64,000 bases of DNA from Taxawa tesnikishii (nom. ined.) (GCA_030247885.1 JAPDRO010000030.1:124001-188000), one strand, 5' to 3'; positions 1 to 15,200 are shown, counted from the first letter of the stretch. A program made the numbers and translations. Notes: generated by a model from the sequence alone, not told the origin.

Positions 1-2529
1 AAATCGATAATAATACCTTCTTAATACTACTATAGCCTTCCTAGGATTACTAGTAGTCCCTTTACTTTTATTACGTAATATAGGAAATCTATTTCCTTTT
101 TAGCTTTAATAAAGTTAATAATTCGAATACGTAACTTATATACTTTATAGTAAAATACTCTTAAGTCTTAAAAGGATTCTAGTTTTAAAAAGTCTATACT
201 TTATTATAAGGTTAAATTATATTATAATATAAAAGCTTATAAGATAATATTATAGTTAGTAGCGTCGTCTAGTAGAAAGGTAGTCTTTACGTAATTATAA
301 AGCGTAACAACCTTACCTTATAAGGAAACTATAAGTTATACTTAGACTAAAAGGTAAAGGAAGTTTAACGTTAATTCTTTATTAACTTCCTTCCTTTTCT
401 TATATACCTTAGCGCTAGTTTATTAGTAGTAACCTTACGTATAATAAGGCTACTTTTAGCCTTTTTTTCCTTAAAGCTTTATAGTTTTAAGAGTAATATC
501 CTTTCTTATAATAATTATAGTACTTTACTTTACTTAAAAGTACGAATATTTTCTAGTTACTTTTAATATATAAGTAGGGTATAGCCGTAGATAAGGTATA
601 TATATATAAGTTATCTTACTAAGGCCTCTTTACTAGGCCTTAGGAATTCGATCTTTTTATAAAAGGTTACTTATAGGGCGAGTATATATTACTACTAAGT
701 TAGTTATTAGTTATCTTTATATAAGTTACTAAAGAGACTAGCTTTTATTTTATATTTAAAAGGGTATTATACTTTATAATTAATAAGTAAAGTTTAGATT
801 ATAACTTAGTAAGTAAGTATTATATATACTACGCCTTTATATAAGTAGATATCTAGTCCTTTAGCGTAGTTAAATAAGAAGTAAAACTAGCTACTATTTA
901 GTATTTTATCTATTTTACTACGTTATACTAATAAGTTATAATAAAAGTATAATTTACTAAATCCTTAATAAAGTCTATATAGAAAGTCTTAAACTAATTA
1001 TAAGTACTTAACTCGTCTACGCTATATTATTAGTATTACTTCTTCGTTACCTTACTAGTAAAGTATATAATACTATATAAAATCTTCGACTTATTTATAG
1101 TAAAATAATAAGGATTTATTAAGTAAGTAATATCTAGGGCGTATATAAAGGTATATACCTCTTTAAGGGTCTTCCTTAAAAGGAAGTTAACTCCTTTATC
1201 TTAATAAAGAACTTTAGTACGCTAGGAGTAGTTTATATAAAATCTATTAATATATTATTATTAGTATTTATCCTCGAAGTTACCTTGCTTATAGCGTTAT
1301 TTATTATCCTTAGATATTTCTCTTTTTCTTCTTCTTATAAGCCTTATAACTTACTATCTTTATATAGGAAGGCTATAAACGTAGCGCTAATATAATAGAG
1401 TAGCTACTAGATAGTTATAAGTTGTTAATTACGTAAAAGTTACCTTTAATTCCTACTTATTTAGTCTATATATAAGATAGTTGCTTATTTAATTAATAAC
1501 TACTTTATTCTAGGTTTTACTATTATCTTATTATTTACTATTATTTCTATTACTACTTATATAGCTTCCTTTTATAGTTTTAACTTAACTTAATATAAAG
1601 TTCTCCCTATTATACTAGTAGCGTAGCGCTACTAAATATTATTACTAATTTCTAGTTACCTTAGCTTTTCTTCTTAATTTAAACGAGTCTACTTTACGCG
1701 TACTTTCTTAAGGCGTTTTACTAGAGTAACTTATAATATAAGGACTAGTTTTCTTTACGTTTTACTATTAAGATTTATTTAACTTACTTACGCCTTAACG
1801 TTAACTATTATTATACTATCTATTAGGTTTTATAAGCTACTATTAGAGTAGAATAATTAGAATTATAAGGGTAGTTTATAGTAACGTATAAAATGCTAGG
1901 ACTTAGTAAATTATAATAGAAACTAATTATTATCTTTTTCTAAGGGGCCTTAAGTTTCCTTATAAGTAAGACGAGTTTACTTTATAAGTAAGTCCTAGGC
2001 GTTACGTAACTACCCGTAATATATATACGAGTTTATAATATATTATAAGTATTTATTTATAAACTCTACTTTTTATTATTATAATCTTACTTACTTAAAT
2101 AATAGACTTTATAGTATAAGAAACTTACTTCTATTATACTAAGTATAAAGAAACTAAATATATATATACTTAGCTAACTAAGTATCCTTAAAAATATAGT
2201 TAAGTCTTTAGCGTATTTCCTTTATTTAAACTAATTATTAAAGTAGTAATTAGAGAATATATAAGGGCTCGTAATTACGGCCTATTAAGCGCTTAAGGTT
2301 AGAAGTACTAGTATAAGGATACTAAAAGATATAAACTTTAAAGAAAATAATATTAAGTAAAATAATATAATACTAAGAGTAATAGTAAATATATAAGTAT
2401 TAAATATAGTTACTTAGTCTTCTTTAGTAAATTTAGTAGGCTAGGAAAATATTAGTAATAATATACTATAAGGATATTATATAGAAAAGAATATAGAGAA
2501 AATTACTAAGAAACTTAAAAGGATATATA
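1..2529 (-). mobile_element. RIP-degraded LTR-retroelement debris with gag-like trace
   Basis: This left edge of the window is AT-rich sequence almost free of CpA and TpG, as expected after RIP. Minus-strand translation between roughly 650 and 1,300 gives a stretch resembling a retrotransposon Gag, with the Phe/Trp- and Leu-rich pattern of that domain, but it is riddled with breaks. A separate LTR of the family seen at 6,024-17,197 lies inside it in the opposite orientation (1,391-1,614), so at least two insertions are layered here. No element ends for the gag-bearing unit are visible, and it probably continues left of the window. The assignment to LTR retroelements is an inference from weak protein similarity recalled from the family. 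Confidence 0.45.
1391..1614 (+). repeat. Isolated LTR of the 11.2-kb Ty3/Gypsy family
   Basis: About 224 bp match, in reverse complement, the LTRs at 6,024-6,250 and 16,971-17,197. The match runs along the whole LTR, including both termini of the TATAGTAG / CTACTATA type. No internal region of the same element is recognisable on either side, so this is either a solo LTR or a very truncated copy. I could not find a convincing target-site duplication. It is RIP-mutated. Confidence 0.75.
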
Positions 2530-4376
2530 ACGTATTTTATTACTAAGTAGCTACCCCTTACTAAGTAGCTACTCCTTACTAATATTGTAACTATTATAAA
2601 CTATTATAATAATACTACTATAACGTAACGCGTAATTTACTTATAATAAAGGTATATTATACCTTACTATTAAGGCTACTTAAGTAACTCTTCCTAATAG
2701 TATAAAATACGCGTTTAAGGTATATAATATCTACTAAATAACGCTAAGATAACGACGCGATAGAAAGCTTATACGACGCGACTATAAGCCTAACTTAAAG
2801 AAGCTAAAGAAAATAAAAGAAAAGGTAATAGTAGTACGTATATTTAAGCTAGACTTACGAGGAATAAGCGCTATAAGGACTATAGTGAAAGAAATAGCTA
2901 ATAACCTACTTACTATACGTAGTAAAGGGCCTATTAGTAAGTACTAGGTAAATAGGTTTAAGACGCGTACTAAGGAAGTTAAGCTTCGACGTAGTTATTT
3001 ATACGATCGTTAGTAAGCCTTAAACGAAGACGTACGCGTTATAATGCTCTAGTTCGAGCTAGTTAAAAGATAAAGGAAAAGTATAGTATCCTAAATAAAG
3101 ATATATATAACTTTAATAAGTCTAGGTTTATAATAAGTATAATTGACGCTTAAATAGTCCTTATAGACTCTAAGAAATAAAGTAATCTTAAAAGATATAG
3201 TTAAGTAACTAGGAGTAAGTTATAATTATTTAAGGTATTTACGCTACTAGGTAAGTTATCTTACCCTTTATTATCTTTAGTAGTAAGGTTCTTATATCGA
3301 GCTAGTATATCGGCCTACCTCGCGATTAAGTAATTAAGACTAGCGCTAATAGCTAGACGATAAATAAGCTTACTTTAAAGTAGTTAAAGTACTTTAATAC
3401 GTATATAAAGGCGCGTTAAGTAAGTATATATTACCTACTAATTATAAACGGCTATAAGAGTTATAGTAGTTATAATTTCTATAATTACTATAAAGAACAA
3501 AAGATTATTATTCTCTATATACTCTTATACTTATCGTACTTATTATAGTCGCTTAACGTAGGCTATTTTACCCCCTTAAAGTAAGCGTATAACGTAGAAA
3601 TTAATAGCTAGTTATAGTACTCTACTATATAAGTTAAAAAAGAGGCCTTCCTACTAGCCTTTTATATTACTTTCGATAAGGTAATTATAAAGGAAAATAT
3701 CCTAGTAAGTTTTAAAGGCGCTAGTTTAATTTCTTACGACTTAAAGTAAGTACTATTAAAGCTTAATATAGTACTTTATATGCCGATACTCGTACTATTA
3801 GAAGTTACTTTATAAGAGTTTAAAATACTAGTTAACTTAAAGGAAATAAAAGCGTAAATAACGCTAGTTTATAAGCGAATATAATAGTATAAAGAATCGC
3901 CTATTTCGCCTCTTTTATAAACTATAGATTCGCTTACTAAAGGCGTAGCTATTATAAGTTATAAATTAGAGTTATAAATAAGGGAAATTACAAGTCTTTA
4001 GAAGTCGATTAAGGCGTTAATAAAGTAACGTAATCGCAAAAGAAAGTATATTCGAATAGAGGAAAGCTTAATAGTAAGTAACGTATAGGATTTAATAGCC
4101 GAAAAGGATAGTAGTAATAAGGAGAGTACTAAATAGCTTATAAAGAAGGTACGCGCGTAAAGGTACTATAAACGTTATAATAAGACTAGCTATAATACGC
4201 GTACTTATACTATAGAAATAATAGATATAAACGATAGTAACGCTTCTAAATAGTATTATAAGCTAGAGTATATCTTTATATAATATTATAGTATAAAGGT
4301 AATAGTTTATAATAGATATAATATTAATAAGGAGTAGCTACTTAGTAGGAAGTAATTACTCGGTAATAAAATACGC
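2530..4376 (+). mobile_element. Fot1/pogo-like DNA transposon, family A, copy 1
   Basis: A full-length copy of about 1,847 bp bounded by TA on both sides. Its inverted termini are of the ACGTATTTTATTACTAAG type, running inwards for roughly 90 bp (2,530-2,620 and 4,290-4,376). Plus-strand translation recalls a Fot1/pogo transposase. It has a CENP-B-like region around 2,880-2,990 that ends in a G-K-x-W-V-x-R-F-type motif, then the D-I-Y-N-F-(D)-E-S-G-F catalytic block near 3,100-3,130. RIP has introduced many stop codons (TGG and CAG turned into TAG), so it cannot encode a functional enzyme. It is the only uninterrupted copy of family A here. Its length matches the two interrupted copies once their inserts are removed. 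Confidence 0.85.
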
Positions 4377-5110
4377 TATATAACTACTTTACTATTAATA
4401 TATTTATATATTAAAAGATATAAAAGACTATAGTAGTTTATAATATTATACTTCCTTAGCTCCTTAATTAAATAGTCGTATATAATTATTAAAGAGAACT
4501 AATAAAAGAAAGTATTTTTAGTATATAATTTAAAGTCCCTATTAGATACTTATACCTTAAGCTTATAGCGTAATATTATGACCTTACTAGAAACTATACC
4601 TTTAATATTATAAGAGTAATTTCTAGTAAAGGTATATAATTATTTAAGTAAGACGTTTTAATTACTATTAAGTTACGTATAATTATAAGTATAGTAAATA
4701 CTAGTAAGTAAAGGAATATTAAGTAATATAAGCTATAATAAGCTTAAATTCTTGTTTTTATTTTAATAGGAAATAGTTTAAACTTAGAGTAAAAGATAAG
4801 AAGTACTAGTAAGTAAGAATATATATTTAAGAGATTAAGAAGTATTTAAGATCTAAGATTTTATTAAAACTATAAAGGTATAAAGACTAAACTATACGCT
4901 TAAATAATAATAATAAGAATAGAAATAATTTATATATACTTTTAATTATACTTACTTTTCCTTTTATATTAAACTAGTAATATACGCTAAGTTAACTTTT
5001 AATATAATAGGAATCTTTATATTAACTTCTTAAAAGTATATAATAAGTAATACCTTTAAGTAATAATTAAAGTAATTATAATAATACTAGCTTATATTAT
5101 AGTAATAATA
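4377..5110. other. Unassigned RIP-type AT-rich sequence between two family A copies
   Basis: These 734 bp are AT-rich, lack CpA and TpG, and show no terminal repeats or protein similarity that I recognise. They probably belong to an older repeat into which the flanking family A copies inserted. Confidence 0.5.
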
Positions 5111-6023
5111 ATATGTTTTATTACCGAGTAGTCTACTATTACTAAGTAGTCCGTCCTTACTAATATTGCGACTATTATAAACTATTACTTCTATATTATA
5201 ATACTATATAAAAATATACTTTAGTCTATAGTACTATTTAGAAGTATTACTATTATTTAGATCTACTAATTTTATAGTATAAGTACGTATATTATAGTTA
5301 GTCTTACTATAATATTTATAGTACCTTTACGTACGTACCTTCTTTATAAGCTAAGTAATACCCTCGTTATCGCTATCGTCCTTATTAGCTATTAAATCCT
5401 ATACGTTACTTATTATAAGACTCTCTTCTATTTAAATATACTTTCTTTTACGACTACGCTACTTTATTAACGCCTTAATCGACTTTTAAAGACTTACAAT
5501 TTCCCTTATTTATAACTCTAATTTATAACTTATAATAACTATACCTTTAGTAAGTAAATCTATAGCCTATAAAAGAGGTAAAATAAGCGAATTCTTATAT
5601 AGTTATATATACTTATAAACTAGCGTTATTTACGCCTTTATTTCCTTTAAATTAGCTAGTATTTTAGACTCCTACGAGGTAACTTCTAATAGTACGAGTA
5701 TTAGCGTATAAAGTATTACGTTAAGCTTTAATAGTACTTACTTTAAGTTATAGGAAACTAATCTAGTGCCTCTAAAGCTTACTTAAATATTATTCTTTAT
5801 AATTACCTTGTCGAAAGTAATATAAAAGGCTAGTAAGAAGGCCTCTTTCTTAACTTATATAGTAAAGTACTATAACTAGCTATTAATCTCTACGTTATAT
5901 ACTCGCTTTAAGGGGTAAAATAACTTACGTTAAGTAACTATAATAAGTATAATAAGTATAAGGGTATATAAAGAATAATAATCTTTTATTCTTTATAGTA
6001 GTTATAAAAATTATAACTACTAT

Positions 6024-6250
6024 TATAGTAGGGAGAACTCTATATTAGGTTAAGTTAAGACTATAGAAGGTAGCTACGTAAGTAATAATAGAGATAGTAG
6101 TTAGTAAGATATAAGATAAGAATAAGACATAGAAAGAATAGTTATTAATTAAATAAGTAACTATCTTATATACGAACTAAATAAGTAGGAATTAAAGGTA
6201 ACTTCTACGTAACTAATAACTTATAACTATCTAGTAGTTACCCTATTATA
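6024..6250 (-). repeat. 3' LTR of the 11.2-kb Ty3/Gypsy element
   Basis: 227 bp, the same length as and colinear with the 5' LTR at 16,971-17,197. It starts TATAGTAGGG and ends in CTATTATA, which before RIP would be TG...CA ends. The flanking base pairs CTAT are repeated at the other end of the element. Confidence 0.88.
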
Positions 6251-6269
6251 TACTTCCCTTCCCCTTAAG
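6251..6269 (-). other. Polypurine tract of the Ty3/Gypsy element
   Basis: On the minus strand this reads AAGGGGAAGGGAAG followed by a few bases and the 3' LTR. It is an unbroken purine run directly upstream of an LTR, as expected for the plus-strand primer of reverse transcription, and it fixes the element's orientation as minus. Confidence 0.7.
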
Positions 6270-9200
6270 TACTCGTCCCCTAAGTATTATATAGACTATA
6301 CTTATTATATATCTCTAAGAGTTATATAATTTACTTATCTATTAGAGAAAGATAAGAGTAGAAACTAGCGAGGGTAGTATAAATAACTACTTTAGTTAAG
6401 ATAAGCAACTAAGATAAGACTCTTAGTTAGTATTTATATTAAAAGTTCTACTACGAGGGCTTTTACTAGAATTATTCTTATTAGAAATATTTATCGCCGA
6501 TCCTTCTCCTTTACCTTTACTACTAGTATCCTTTCCGAAACTCTCTTCCGAACTAATAGACTCTACTAGCTTATTATTTAAATAGACCTTACCGTATTCT
6601 TACTTATAGTAATTATAGGACTTTATTAAATAGTACTAAGCCTCGGCGTTTATAGTTATATAAAAGTAAATACGAAACTTACGTACGGCGTTAGTATAAT
6701 ACTTATTAATAAACTTCTTTCGCTTTTTATTATTAATACTAAAAAGGATAGTACGCTTAGTTAAAGTACGAGGGTCTACCTACGTAGTATACCTTACGAT
6801 TACTTAGGATATTACGTTATTTATAATATAGGGGATAACTATTAGAAAAGCGTACGTAATCGTACTATATATTTAAGGATATCTAGAAGGCGTAAATAGA
6901 GGTAAGGTAAGCTTTAAGTAACTAAGAGTAAAAGTAGTTTAATTATTAACTTTAACATTAATTTCTAGAGTACTAAGGTCCTCTTTAATAACTATATACT
7001 ATAGGAATACTATTACTCTCTTCTTAACTAGTCTTCCGTTAAAATTATAAAGGAAGTATAGTAGGGTAATATATACTTCTTTAGCTTTATAAGGGACTTC
7101 CTCCTACTATAGACTATACTTCTCTTTATTCTCCTTACTCTAAATCTTATTATCGATATAAATAACGGCTCCGCTAGAAGTCTTATTACTACTACGCTCT
7201 TATACGTTATACTACTATTCTTTAAAATACTAATAAATACCTTTAATTAAGACTATATAGTTATCCTTTATCTTATTTACTAGGGATATAGTTCCTTAGA
7301 TTATATTAGTACTATTACTAACTAGAAGATAGTCTAGATAGTTATTTAAGTAATAGAATTTAGTCTTACTAACTCTAGTTACGTACTTATAGTAATATAA
7401 GTAGGAAACTAACTATTAATTATAATCGGGCCGTAAGTATACGTAGGCTAAATAGTATAGTATATCTTAACGAATAACTTACTAAGTATAGCTATAATAA
7501 GCGTTACGTAACTAGCCTTAATCGAATTAACTAGTAGGAAGACGAAGATAGTACTTATATATAGTAAGCTCTTTTAGTATATCCTTTATAAGGTCCTCTT
7601 TAAATAAGTAGTTAAATACATTAATATTAATAGTACTATCCTTTTAAAACTAGTCGTAAGTACCTAGAAAAATAGACTCTATAATAGCTCTATAATCGTA
7701 TTTTTTAGCTAGAAGAATATAGTACTAATATCTATAGAGACTATAAGTATTAAAAGTATAGGCCGGCCTACGAGACTTATAGAATTAATTTATAGTCTTA
7801 GAGTTAGTTCTAAGCTTAAAAGCTTTACTAAATAAGAACTCTCTTATACGTATAATTAGCTACTCCCTACTAAGGGCTCTAATATAGTATCTAGCTTTCT
7901 AGTAGAGTTAGAAAAGGTATACCTTATAGAATACTTCGTCGTCTTTATTAATAATATAGAGTACCTTCTTTATTAAGTTAATAATATTAGAATCTAATAT
8001 CTTACTTAGGAGTTAATCGATCTCCCTTTAAAGAGCTTTATATTCCCTACTAATTTACTAACTATAACTACTTTTCTTCTTTAGAGTTATCTCCTTTATA
8101 TTCTCCTTATATTACTCTTTCTCCTCCTTCGGATTAAATAGGATAGGATCCTTAGGCATCTTATTATCGTTTACATTCTTACGGAGATTATTACCGAGGT
8201 TATAAGTATTTTATTTACTAGGATTATTATATAGATTAGTAAGAGTATCTAGATCTTAGTTAAGAAGTATATTAGCTATTATCTTATACTTACGTTCCTC
8301 TACTTCTTTCTCTTTAATCTTACGTCTTACTCCTTCTAAAAGTAATAAAAGAGGAAAGCTTTCTAGTATAAGTATATTTATATTATCGATATTTATAAGT
8401 AGAATTTAGGCGTAGTTACTATATAATAGTTTAATATTAGCGACTTTATAAACTTCTCTTTACTTATTAATAGTATATCCTAGTATAGTTAAGTACTCGT
8501 ATTCTCCTTAATTAAGTAGTAGATATCTCTTAAAGTACTCTTTAATATTTTCTAAGTCCTTAGGCTAAAATAGTTAACTCTTCTTAGAACCTTTACCTCT
8601 AGTATAATTGCGATATATATACTTACGAAGGAACATATAAACTACTTCCTTTATAGTAAACCCCTTTCTAGCTAGCTATCTTATCTTAAAGAGAATTATA
8701 CTACTAAGGTTAAACTAAAAGATATTTATATTTCTTATAATTTACTATAAGTTATAAAGAGTTCTCTTAGCTTTTACTTACTCGTCTCTTTTATTAAGAA
8801 GAAGTCTTTTCGATCGAATAGCGTCCCCGAAGTCTTCTTAAAAGTTTAGTTTAAAGGTTATTTTTCTCTTATAGTAGTCTTATAGTAGTAGGGACTAGTA
8901 TTTACTTAGTCTTTCTTCTTCTTAAGAGATTTTATTACTTAAGTCGAGGGCTATATAGTAGTATTTATCGTTATCGCTAATCTTCTTTACTTCTTTAAAT
9001 ACTTAGTAAAATAACTCGGAAATTAGAACGATAGGGTTATTAGCTTTAATAGTACTAATAACTTAACTACTAAGTAAGTTAAGTTACGACATAGTAAGTC
9101 GTAAGTATAATTAAACTTTAGTAAGTATATAGTAAGGAAATACTATCTCCTAGTAAGTTTCTAAGGTGTCTATAACTATTATACTTACGAATCGTAGTAG

Positions 9201-12200
9201 CGTTATTAGTAATAACTTTAGAGCGTAGTTTCTAGAGGATTTATAGTCTAGTATATAAATTTAGATATTTGTTACGTGTTTTACTTCCTTAAAGGGAAAT
9301 ATAGCTAATATCCGAAGATTTCGGTTTTAGAAGTATCTTTCCTTTTACTTCTTTCTTATTACTCCTTATTACTACTATTACTTAATCCTTTTAACTTATA
9401 GTATAAAAGGAATATCTTCTTATATAAATATAAACTTCTTATCTTATAAGCTTTACGCTTTTATTTAGTAATAAAATAAGACTACTATCTTAAGTAAATA
9501 AATAAAGGCCTTATTATAAAAGGAGAATATAAAAATAGTAGAGAAATAGATAATAAAAGAAATTATTAAGAGAGTTAATAAAGGAAATTATCTAAAGAAA
9601 TAAATAGAAAGATTATTAAAATAATATAGAAATATACTTTCTTTCCTTTATAAGTCTATCCTTAGACTTAAGTTTTTATATAGCTCTCGAAGCTATATAA
9701 AACCTAGCCTACTAGCTAGCTAGCTACTTTATATAATCCTCGTACTATAATAAATCGAATCCTCGTAATACGCTAACGATTACCTTTAAGCCTATATCTC
9801 TAATATTTATAAGTAATTTATCTTCTAGTTCCTCGTCCTATAAATTAACTTCTAATTCTTTATCCTTAAGTAAAGGTATATTACCTTTAGTAGCTACTAA
9901 CTAATCTTATAGTCGTTTAAGCGTAGTTAGAAAGATAGGCCGAATCTATAGTTTTAGCCGATTTCGAGTATAAGTCCCCTTTATTTTAATACTATCTAAG
10001 GTTTCTAGTACGTAGGTACCTATAGGGGTAACGCTTTTAATTTTAAAAGGACTATACTATCGAAATAGTAGCTTATCTCTCCGAATTTTCTTACGTTTTA
10101 TATTATAAATAAGGACTTTTTATTTAACGTTTAACTATTTAAACGTAGTATTCTTTCGACTATTAAATTCCTTTACGTTCTACTCTTATATTCGCTATTA
10201 ATATAGTAGTATATCCTCTAGAACTTTATCCTAGTATACTAACTATTATACGCGTATAGTTACTAAATTTATAGTAGTTTTAATAGTACTCTAGTCTAGT
10301 ACTTATTATAATAGGAATTCTAGTTCGATCGAAAGAATAATATCTCTTTATATAGAATCTATACTAGAGATATATTAATAGATTACCTTAGCGTAATCTA
10401 GTCTACTTATAAGGTTTCTAGTAACTATACGTCCTAGAGCTTACTAAACCTAAAAGTAAGCTTTAATAAGTAGTTAATAAGGTTCGGATATTTACGTTCT
10501 ACTAATCTATTACCTTTAAGATAATAAGCGAAAGTAATAATCTTCCGAATTTTATATTATATAACTAATATAAATATATAGTTAAAGTTCTTAAGTCCTC
10601 TATTGCTAATTAGTTTAGCGAAGTACTTATATCTATAAATAACGTCCTCGTAAAGGAATCTTATAATAGCCTAGTTATTAGGCTTACGTAATACTCTAGC
10701 TTCTAGTTACCTTAATACTAATTCTCTAGCGATAACAAAGTATCCCTTACTACTAGATGTAAGTATAAAGATAATATTTACTAATTATACTTTTCTAAGG
10801 ACTTACTAGTAAACTAAATATAATTCCTTTATATCCTTATAGTTAGTACGTATTTAGTACTCTAAGTAGCTCGCGTAGTATTTAGAAATATCTTTAAAGG
10901 TATTATTCTACTAGTAATAGTTAGCGACCTTTTTATAAGTAGCTTCTCGTCCTTAGTAGCTACTTTTATTATATAGGCTTTAAATAATCTTTCGCCTTTA
11001 ATCCTTATTATTAATTACTTACCGTAGTAGTATATTCCTAGTATTTCTCCGAAATAGATACTAACTACGAACTAGATAGTTAAGCGCCTCTTTCTTAAAT
11101 ACGTAAAATTCCTTAAGATTTATAACTATAAGCTTTTTTAAAGTCGTAAGGTATTTCGCTATTTTCTAAGATTTCTCCGAGTAACTTTCTACTAATAATA
11201 TTCTAATAGTAACTACTATAGTTATAGAGTACATTTTAATACTCTCGTTAACTATAATAGTATATATAGAAGTAGTAAATAAATTTACGTCGATAATTAC
11301 GTTAATATCTTACTCGTTTAATATATTATTATTATCTAAAGGATAGTAAGGTCTCCGAGATAGCGTATCTATAGTAGTATATTTAGTACTAAGTATATAT
11401 TAAACCTCGAATATAAATAGTTATATCTAGGCTACCTATTAAGCTATAATAAAACTAGGAAGATCCGAGGACGATTTATTAAGTTATACTACTAGCGTTT
11501 TAGTATTAATTTCTAAAATAAAGAATACGCTATATAGATACGAGTATACTTTCTTTAGGGCCTCAAGTACTCCTCTACATTCGCGTTTTCTAGTATCGTA
11601 GCTAGATTCTATAGTTATTTAAAAGCTACTTTTATATTATATTAAATGCCGTTTCTTCTTATTATTTCTAGTTAACTATATTAGAATAGCTCCCTATTCG
11701 CGAAGGCTAAAATCTATAGCTAAAATAATAGATCCTACTCCTTTAGTATAATTAATAGACTTTAGTACTAGAGTATTAGTAAGCTTTACCTTTAGTAGCT
11801 TAACTACTTATTTAGCTAGTTTTCTAAAGGAAAATACTATATCTTTTTATATAAGTTCGTATAGTAATACTACTATATATATAAAGTTTTCTACCTAGAG
11901 ACGATAGTATAAGCTTAAGCTAAGGAATACCTAAACATTTATAATATTCTTAAACTTATCTTATTTTAAGATCTTAATAACCTTAGTAGTATTTAAATAT
12001 TTACCTTCTAAGTTATAAATATAACTAACGATCTTAATTCTAAATATATAAAATTAGGATTTTCCTCTAGTAATAGTATAGTTAATACGTTCTAAATTCG
12101 TAAGAATACTATTTAGTTAATAGATATACTTTAGAACGTATTTCTAGATACTAGGTACTACTTCTATATTTCCTTCTTTATTAACTAGGCCTTTAATACT

Positions 12201-15200
12201 AATATTATTTAGAAATAGTAATACTATATATAAAATATATACTTCTAGGATTTTAGTAATAATTCTTATAAATTACGCTACTAAGTTAGTAGCTCCTTAG
12301 AGTAGCGTTATTTATCTTAGTAGTTTTAAAAGAGTTATAAATTCTATTATATCTCTATATTTTATAGTAAGTTCTATTTAATCGTATTTAGAGAAGAGGT
12401 TAATAAGGGACGTTATTATAAGTCCTATAAATTGCTCGCTAAATTTATTTAGATTTAAGGGTAAATTTCTATTACGGATAGTAATATAGTTAATATTTAT
12501 AGCTATATTAACGATACGGAACTTATTTTACTCTTTCTTAGTAACGAGAAACTATAAATTCTAATATAGGCTATAATAGTATTTTAGTAATCTTACCTTT
12601 AGTTATTTCTATAGTATTTTTATAATCTTAGGGATTATTACCTTAAGTATAAAGAACTCTAGAGCTTACTATACCTTATAGGGTATTATCTTAATTTCCT
12701 AAGGTAGTACTATATTTAGTTTAACCTTTCCGATTTCTAAGAAGTCTTATACTAGTACTACTTCCCTATTATATAGTATCTCTAGTAGTAAATCCTTCTC
12801 CTTTAGCTATAGCTACTTTCTAGTTTATAGTTTTATAATACGTTTCTTATTAAGATAAGTACTACGCTAGATCTTAAAAAATTTCGAAATAAACTATTAT
12901 TTATATTACCTTACTAACTATAGAAGTAGTTTCTCTCTTACTAATATTCTTTCCTTTTAGTTAATAAGTCCTCTTAGAGTTAAGCTATTAAATAAGAACG
13001 AATTAACTAGATTAACCTTATTTACCTTCTACTTATATAGTATCCTCGTATATACTATATTATCTCCTTCCTAGCTCTTTATATAGGAGCGTCTTTACTC
13101 TTAAATCGAACTAATTATATAAGATAAATCGAATCTTTTAACTATTCAAATCTTAGCTATTTATAAATCTTTAAATATATATAAGAGAAAGGCTATAAGC
13201 GCGCCTTTTTAGTACTTTTAGTCTTACGTATTATTATATAACTACGTAGACTAGATTCGTATATTTAAGTTATCGCTATCCGATTATTATAGTCGTATTA
13301 TTCTTTTACTAGTCCTACTAGATATTATATTTAGTATAAGATTTCTAAACTCTAGATTTAGCGCTAAGCCTCTAGACCCTAGATAACCTCGCGTTCTTAG
13401 TAGTAACTACTAGCTAATTATATTTACATAGCTCCTAGAGTTATATAAAGATCTATTAATAATCTTACTAGTAGCCTTACTATCGCTAGCGCTTAATACT
13501 ACGCGTATACTTATATACGTAGCTTTATACTTAGATCTCTCGTCTCTTACTAGTCTATTTAATAAGGTAAAAGCCCTACTAGTTATAAGGCTACTTACTC
13601 TTTTCCTTACCTTACTATAACTAGTACTATAAAGTAGTATAATATTTCCTTTATAGTATAATTTTGATTTATATAAGGATAAATACTAACAAAAGAAGTA
13701 AAGATATTACTAGACTTATTATATATAGTACTCTCCTAGGTACTATCGTTATAGTTAATTACTTTTAGCCTAGATATACGTTCTTATAGCCGTCCTAAGA
13801 TAATGTTATTAAGGAGTTAGTTTATAATAAGAAAAGAAGTAGGAATCTTAATACTACTAAGATAGATAATAACTCCTTAAGTTATACCCTTAAAGGTACT
13901 TTCCTTAGTTACGCTACGTAATACTAGACTCGGCTTATTACTAATAGGAATATTAGCTTACCTTACTATAAAAGTACTTATTAAGTTATATTTAGACTTG
14001 AAATTAATTAGAGCCTAATATTTACTTAAGTAGTTATTTAGCGATACTCTTATAAATAGACTTTCGATATAAATAAGATCCTTATTTATAGTAGTAAATC
14101 TATCGTCTTTAAGGGGTTCCTCCTCCTCGTTTATAACTAGTAGTTTTACTTATAATAGCTAGATATTAATTCCTTCCCGATCCTTCTTATTATATAAGGA
14201 GATAGCGAATTAGTACTATTATCCTTTAATAGAAAATACTCCTATTTGCTACTAGCTATCGTCCTTAATAGATACGTAATATACTATTAGTTCTACGCTA
14301 GTATCTTTAGTAACTAGATTCTTCCTAGCGTATTTCGAATTTTAATATTTAGCGAAGAAGTACTTAGTTACTACTAATATAATACTAATAAGTATATATA
14401 ATAATAGGAATACTCTTATACTTTTAGTTATTTTAAAGACTTCTTTAAGATCGACTTTCTTTTAAGTTATTTTATCTTATCTTAGCGTCTTTAGTTATAT
14501 CCTACTATAAACTTTCCGTATAGTAAAGGAATCTTTTATACTTAGTTCTAAGCCTTCTACTATTTAGCTTTACTTTATATTACTTAGTAAAGTTATATTT
14601 AAAGGTTTTAATTTTATAGAATATTTAACGTACTATCTAGTTCTTATAAATTTTAAGACTAGAAGCCTACTAGTAGCCCTTTCCTTTTCTTTTAGCTTAC
14701 TAATCTAATAGTCCGTAGAATTAGTATTACTTTACCTCCTTCCTAGTACCTTATTAGTACGTACTATAGTAATATTAATAGTTCTCTAAGAGGTTTCGAC
14801 TATATAATACTAAATAGTAACCTTATCTTTAGAGTCTTTCTCCCTATTACTAGTTAGTCCTTTAAGTAATACTTCTAATTCCTCTAGAGAGTCTATTATA
14901 AGGAACTTTACTCGTATAAGGTAACTCGGATATATATCTTCTTCTTCTTTTTCTATTCTTACTATCCGGATAATTACCTTCTTTAGTCCGAAGTATTTTA
15001 ATACTTACTTATACTAAGAAGGTTTTCTTCTTTCCTTTTAATTATAGAGACGTTTTAGAGGCTTATCTTTACTACTTAAGAAGATACTATTACTATTATA
15101 GTACGCCTAGCCTTTACGCTTATACTCTTTAAGATATATATAGCTATTCGTACTATAACTTAGTTTATAATAGAACTAGTAATTTATAAGTCCTTAAGGG

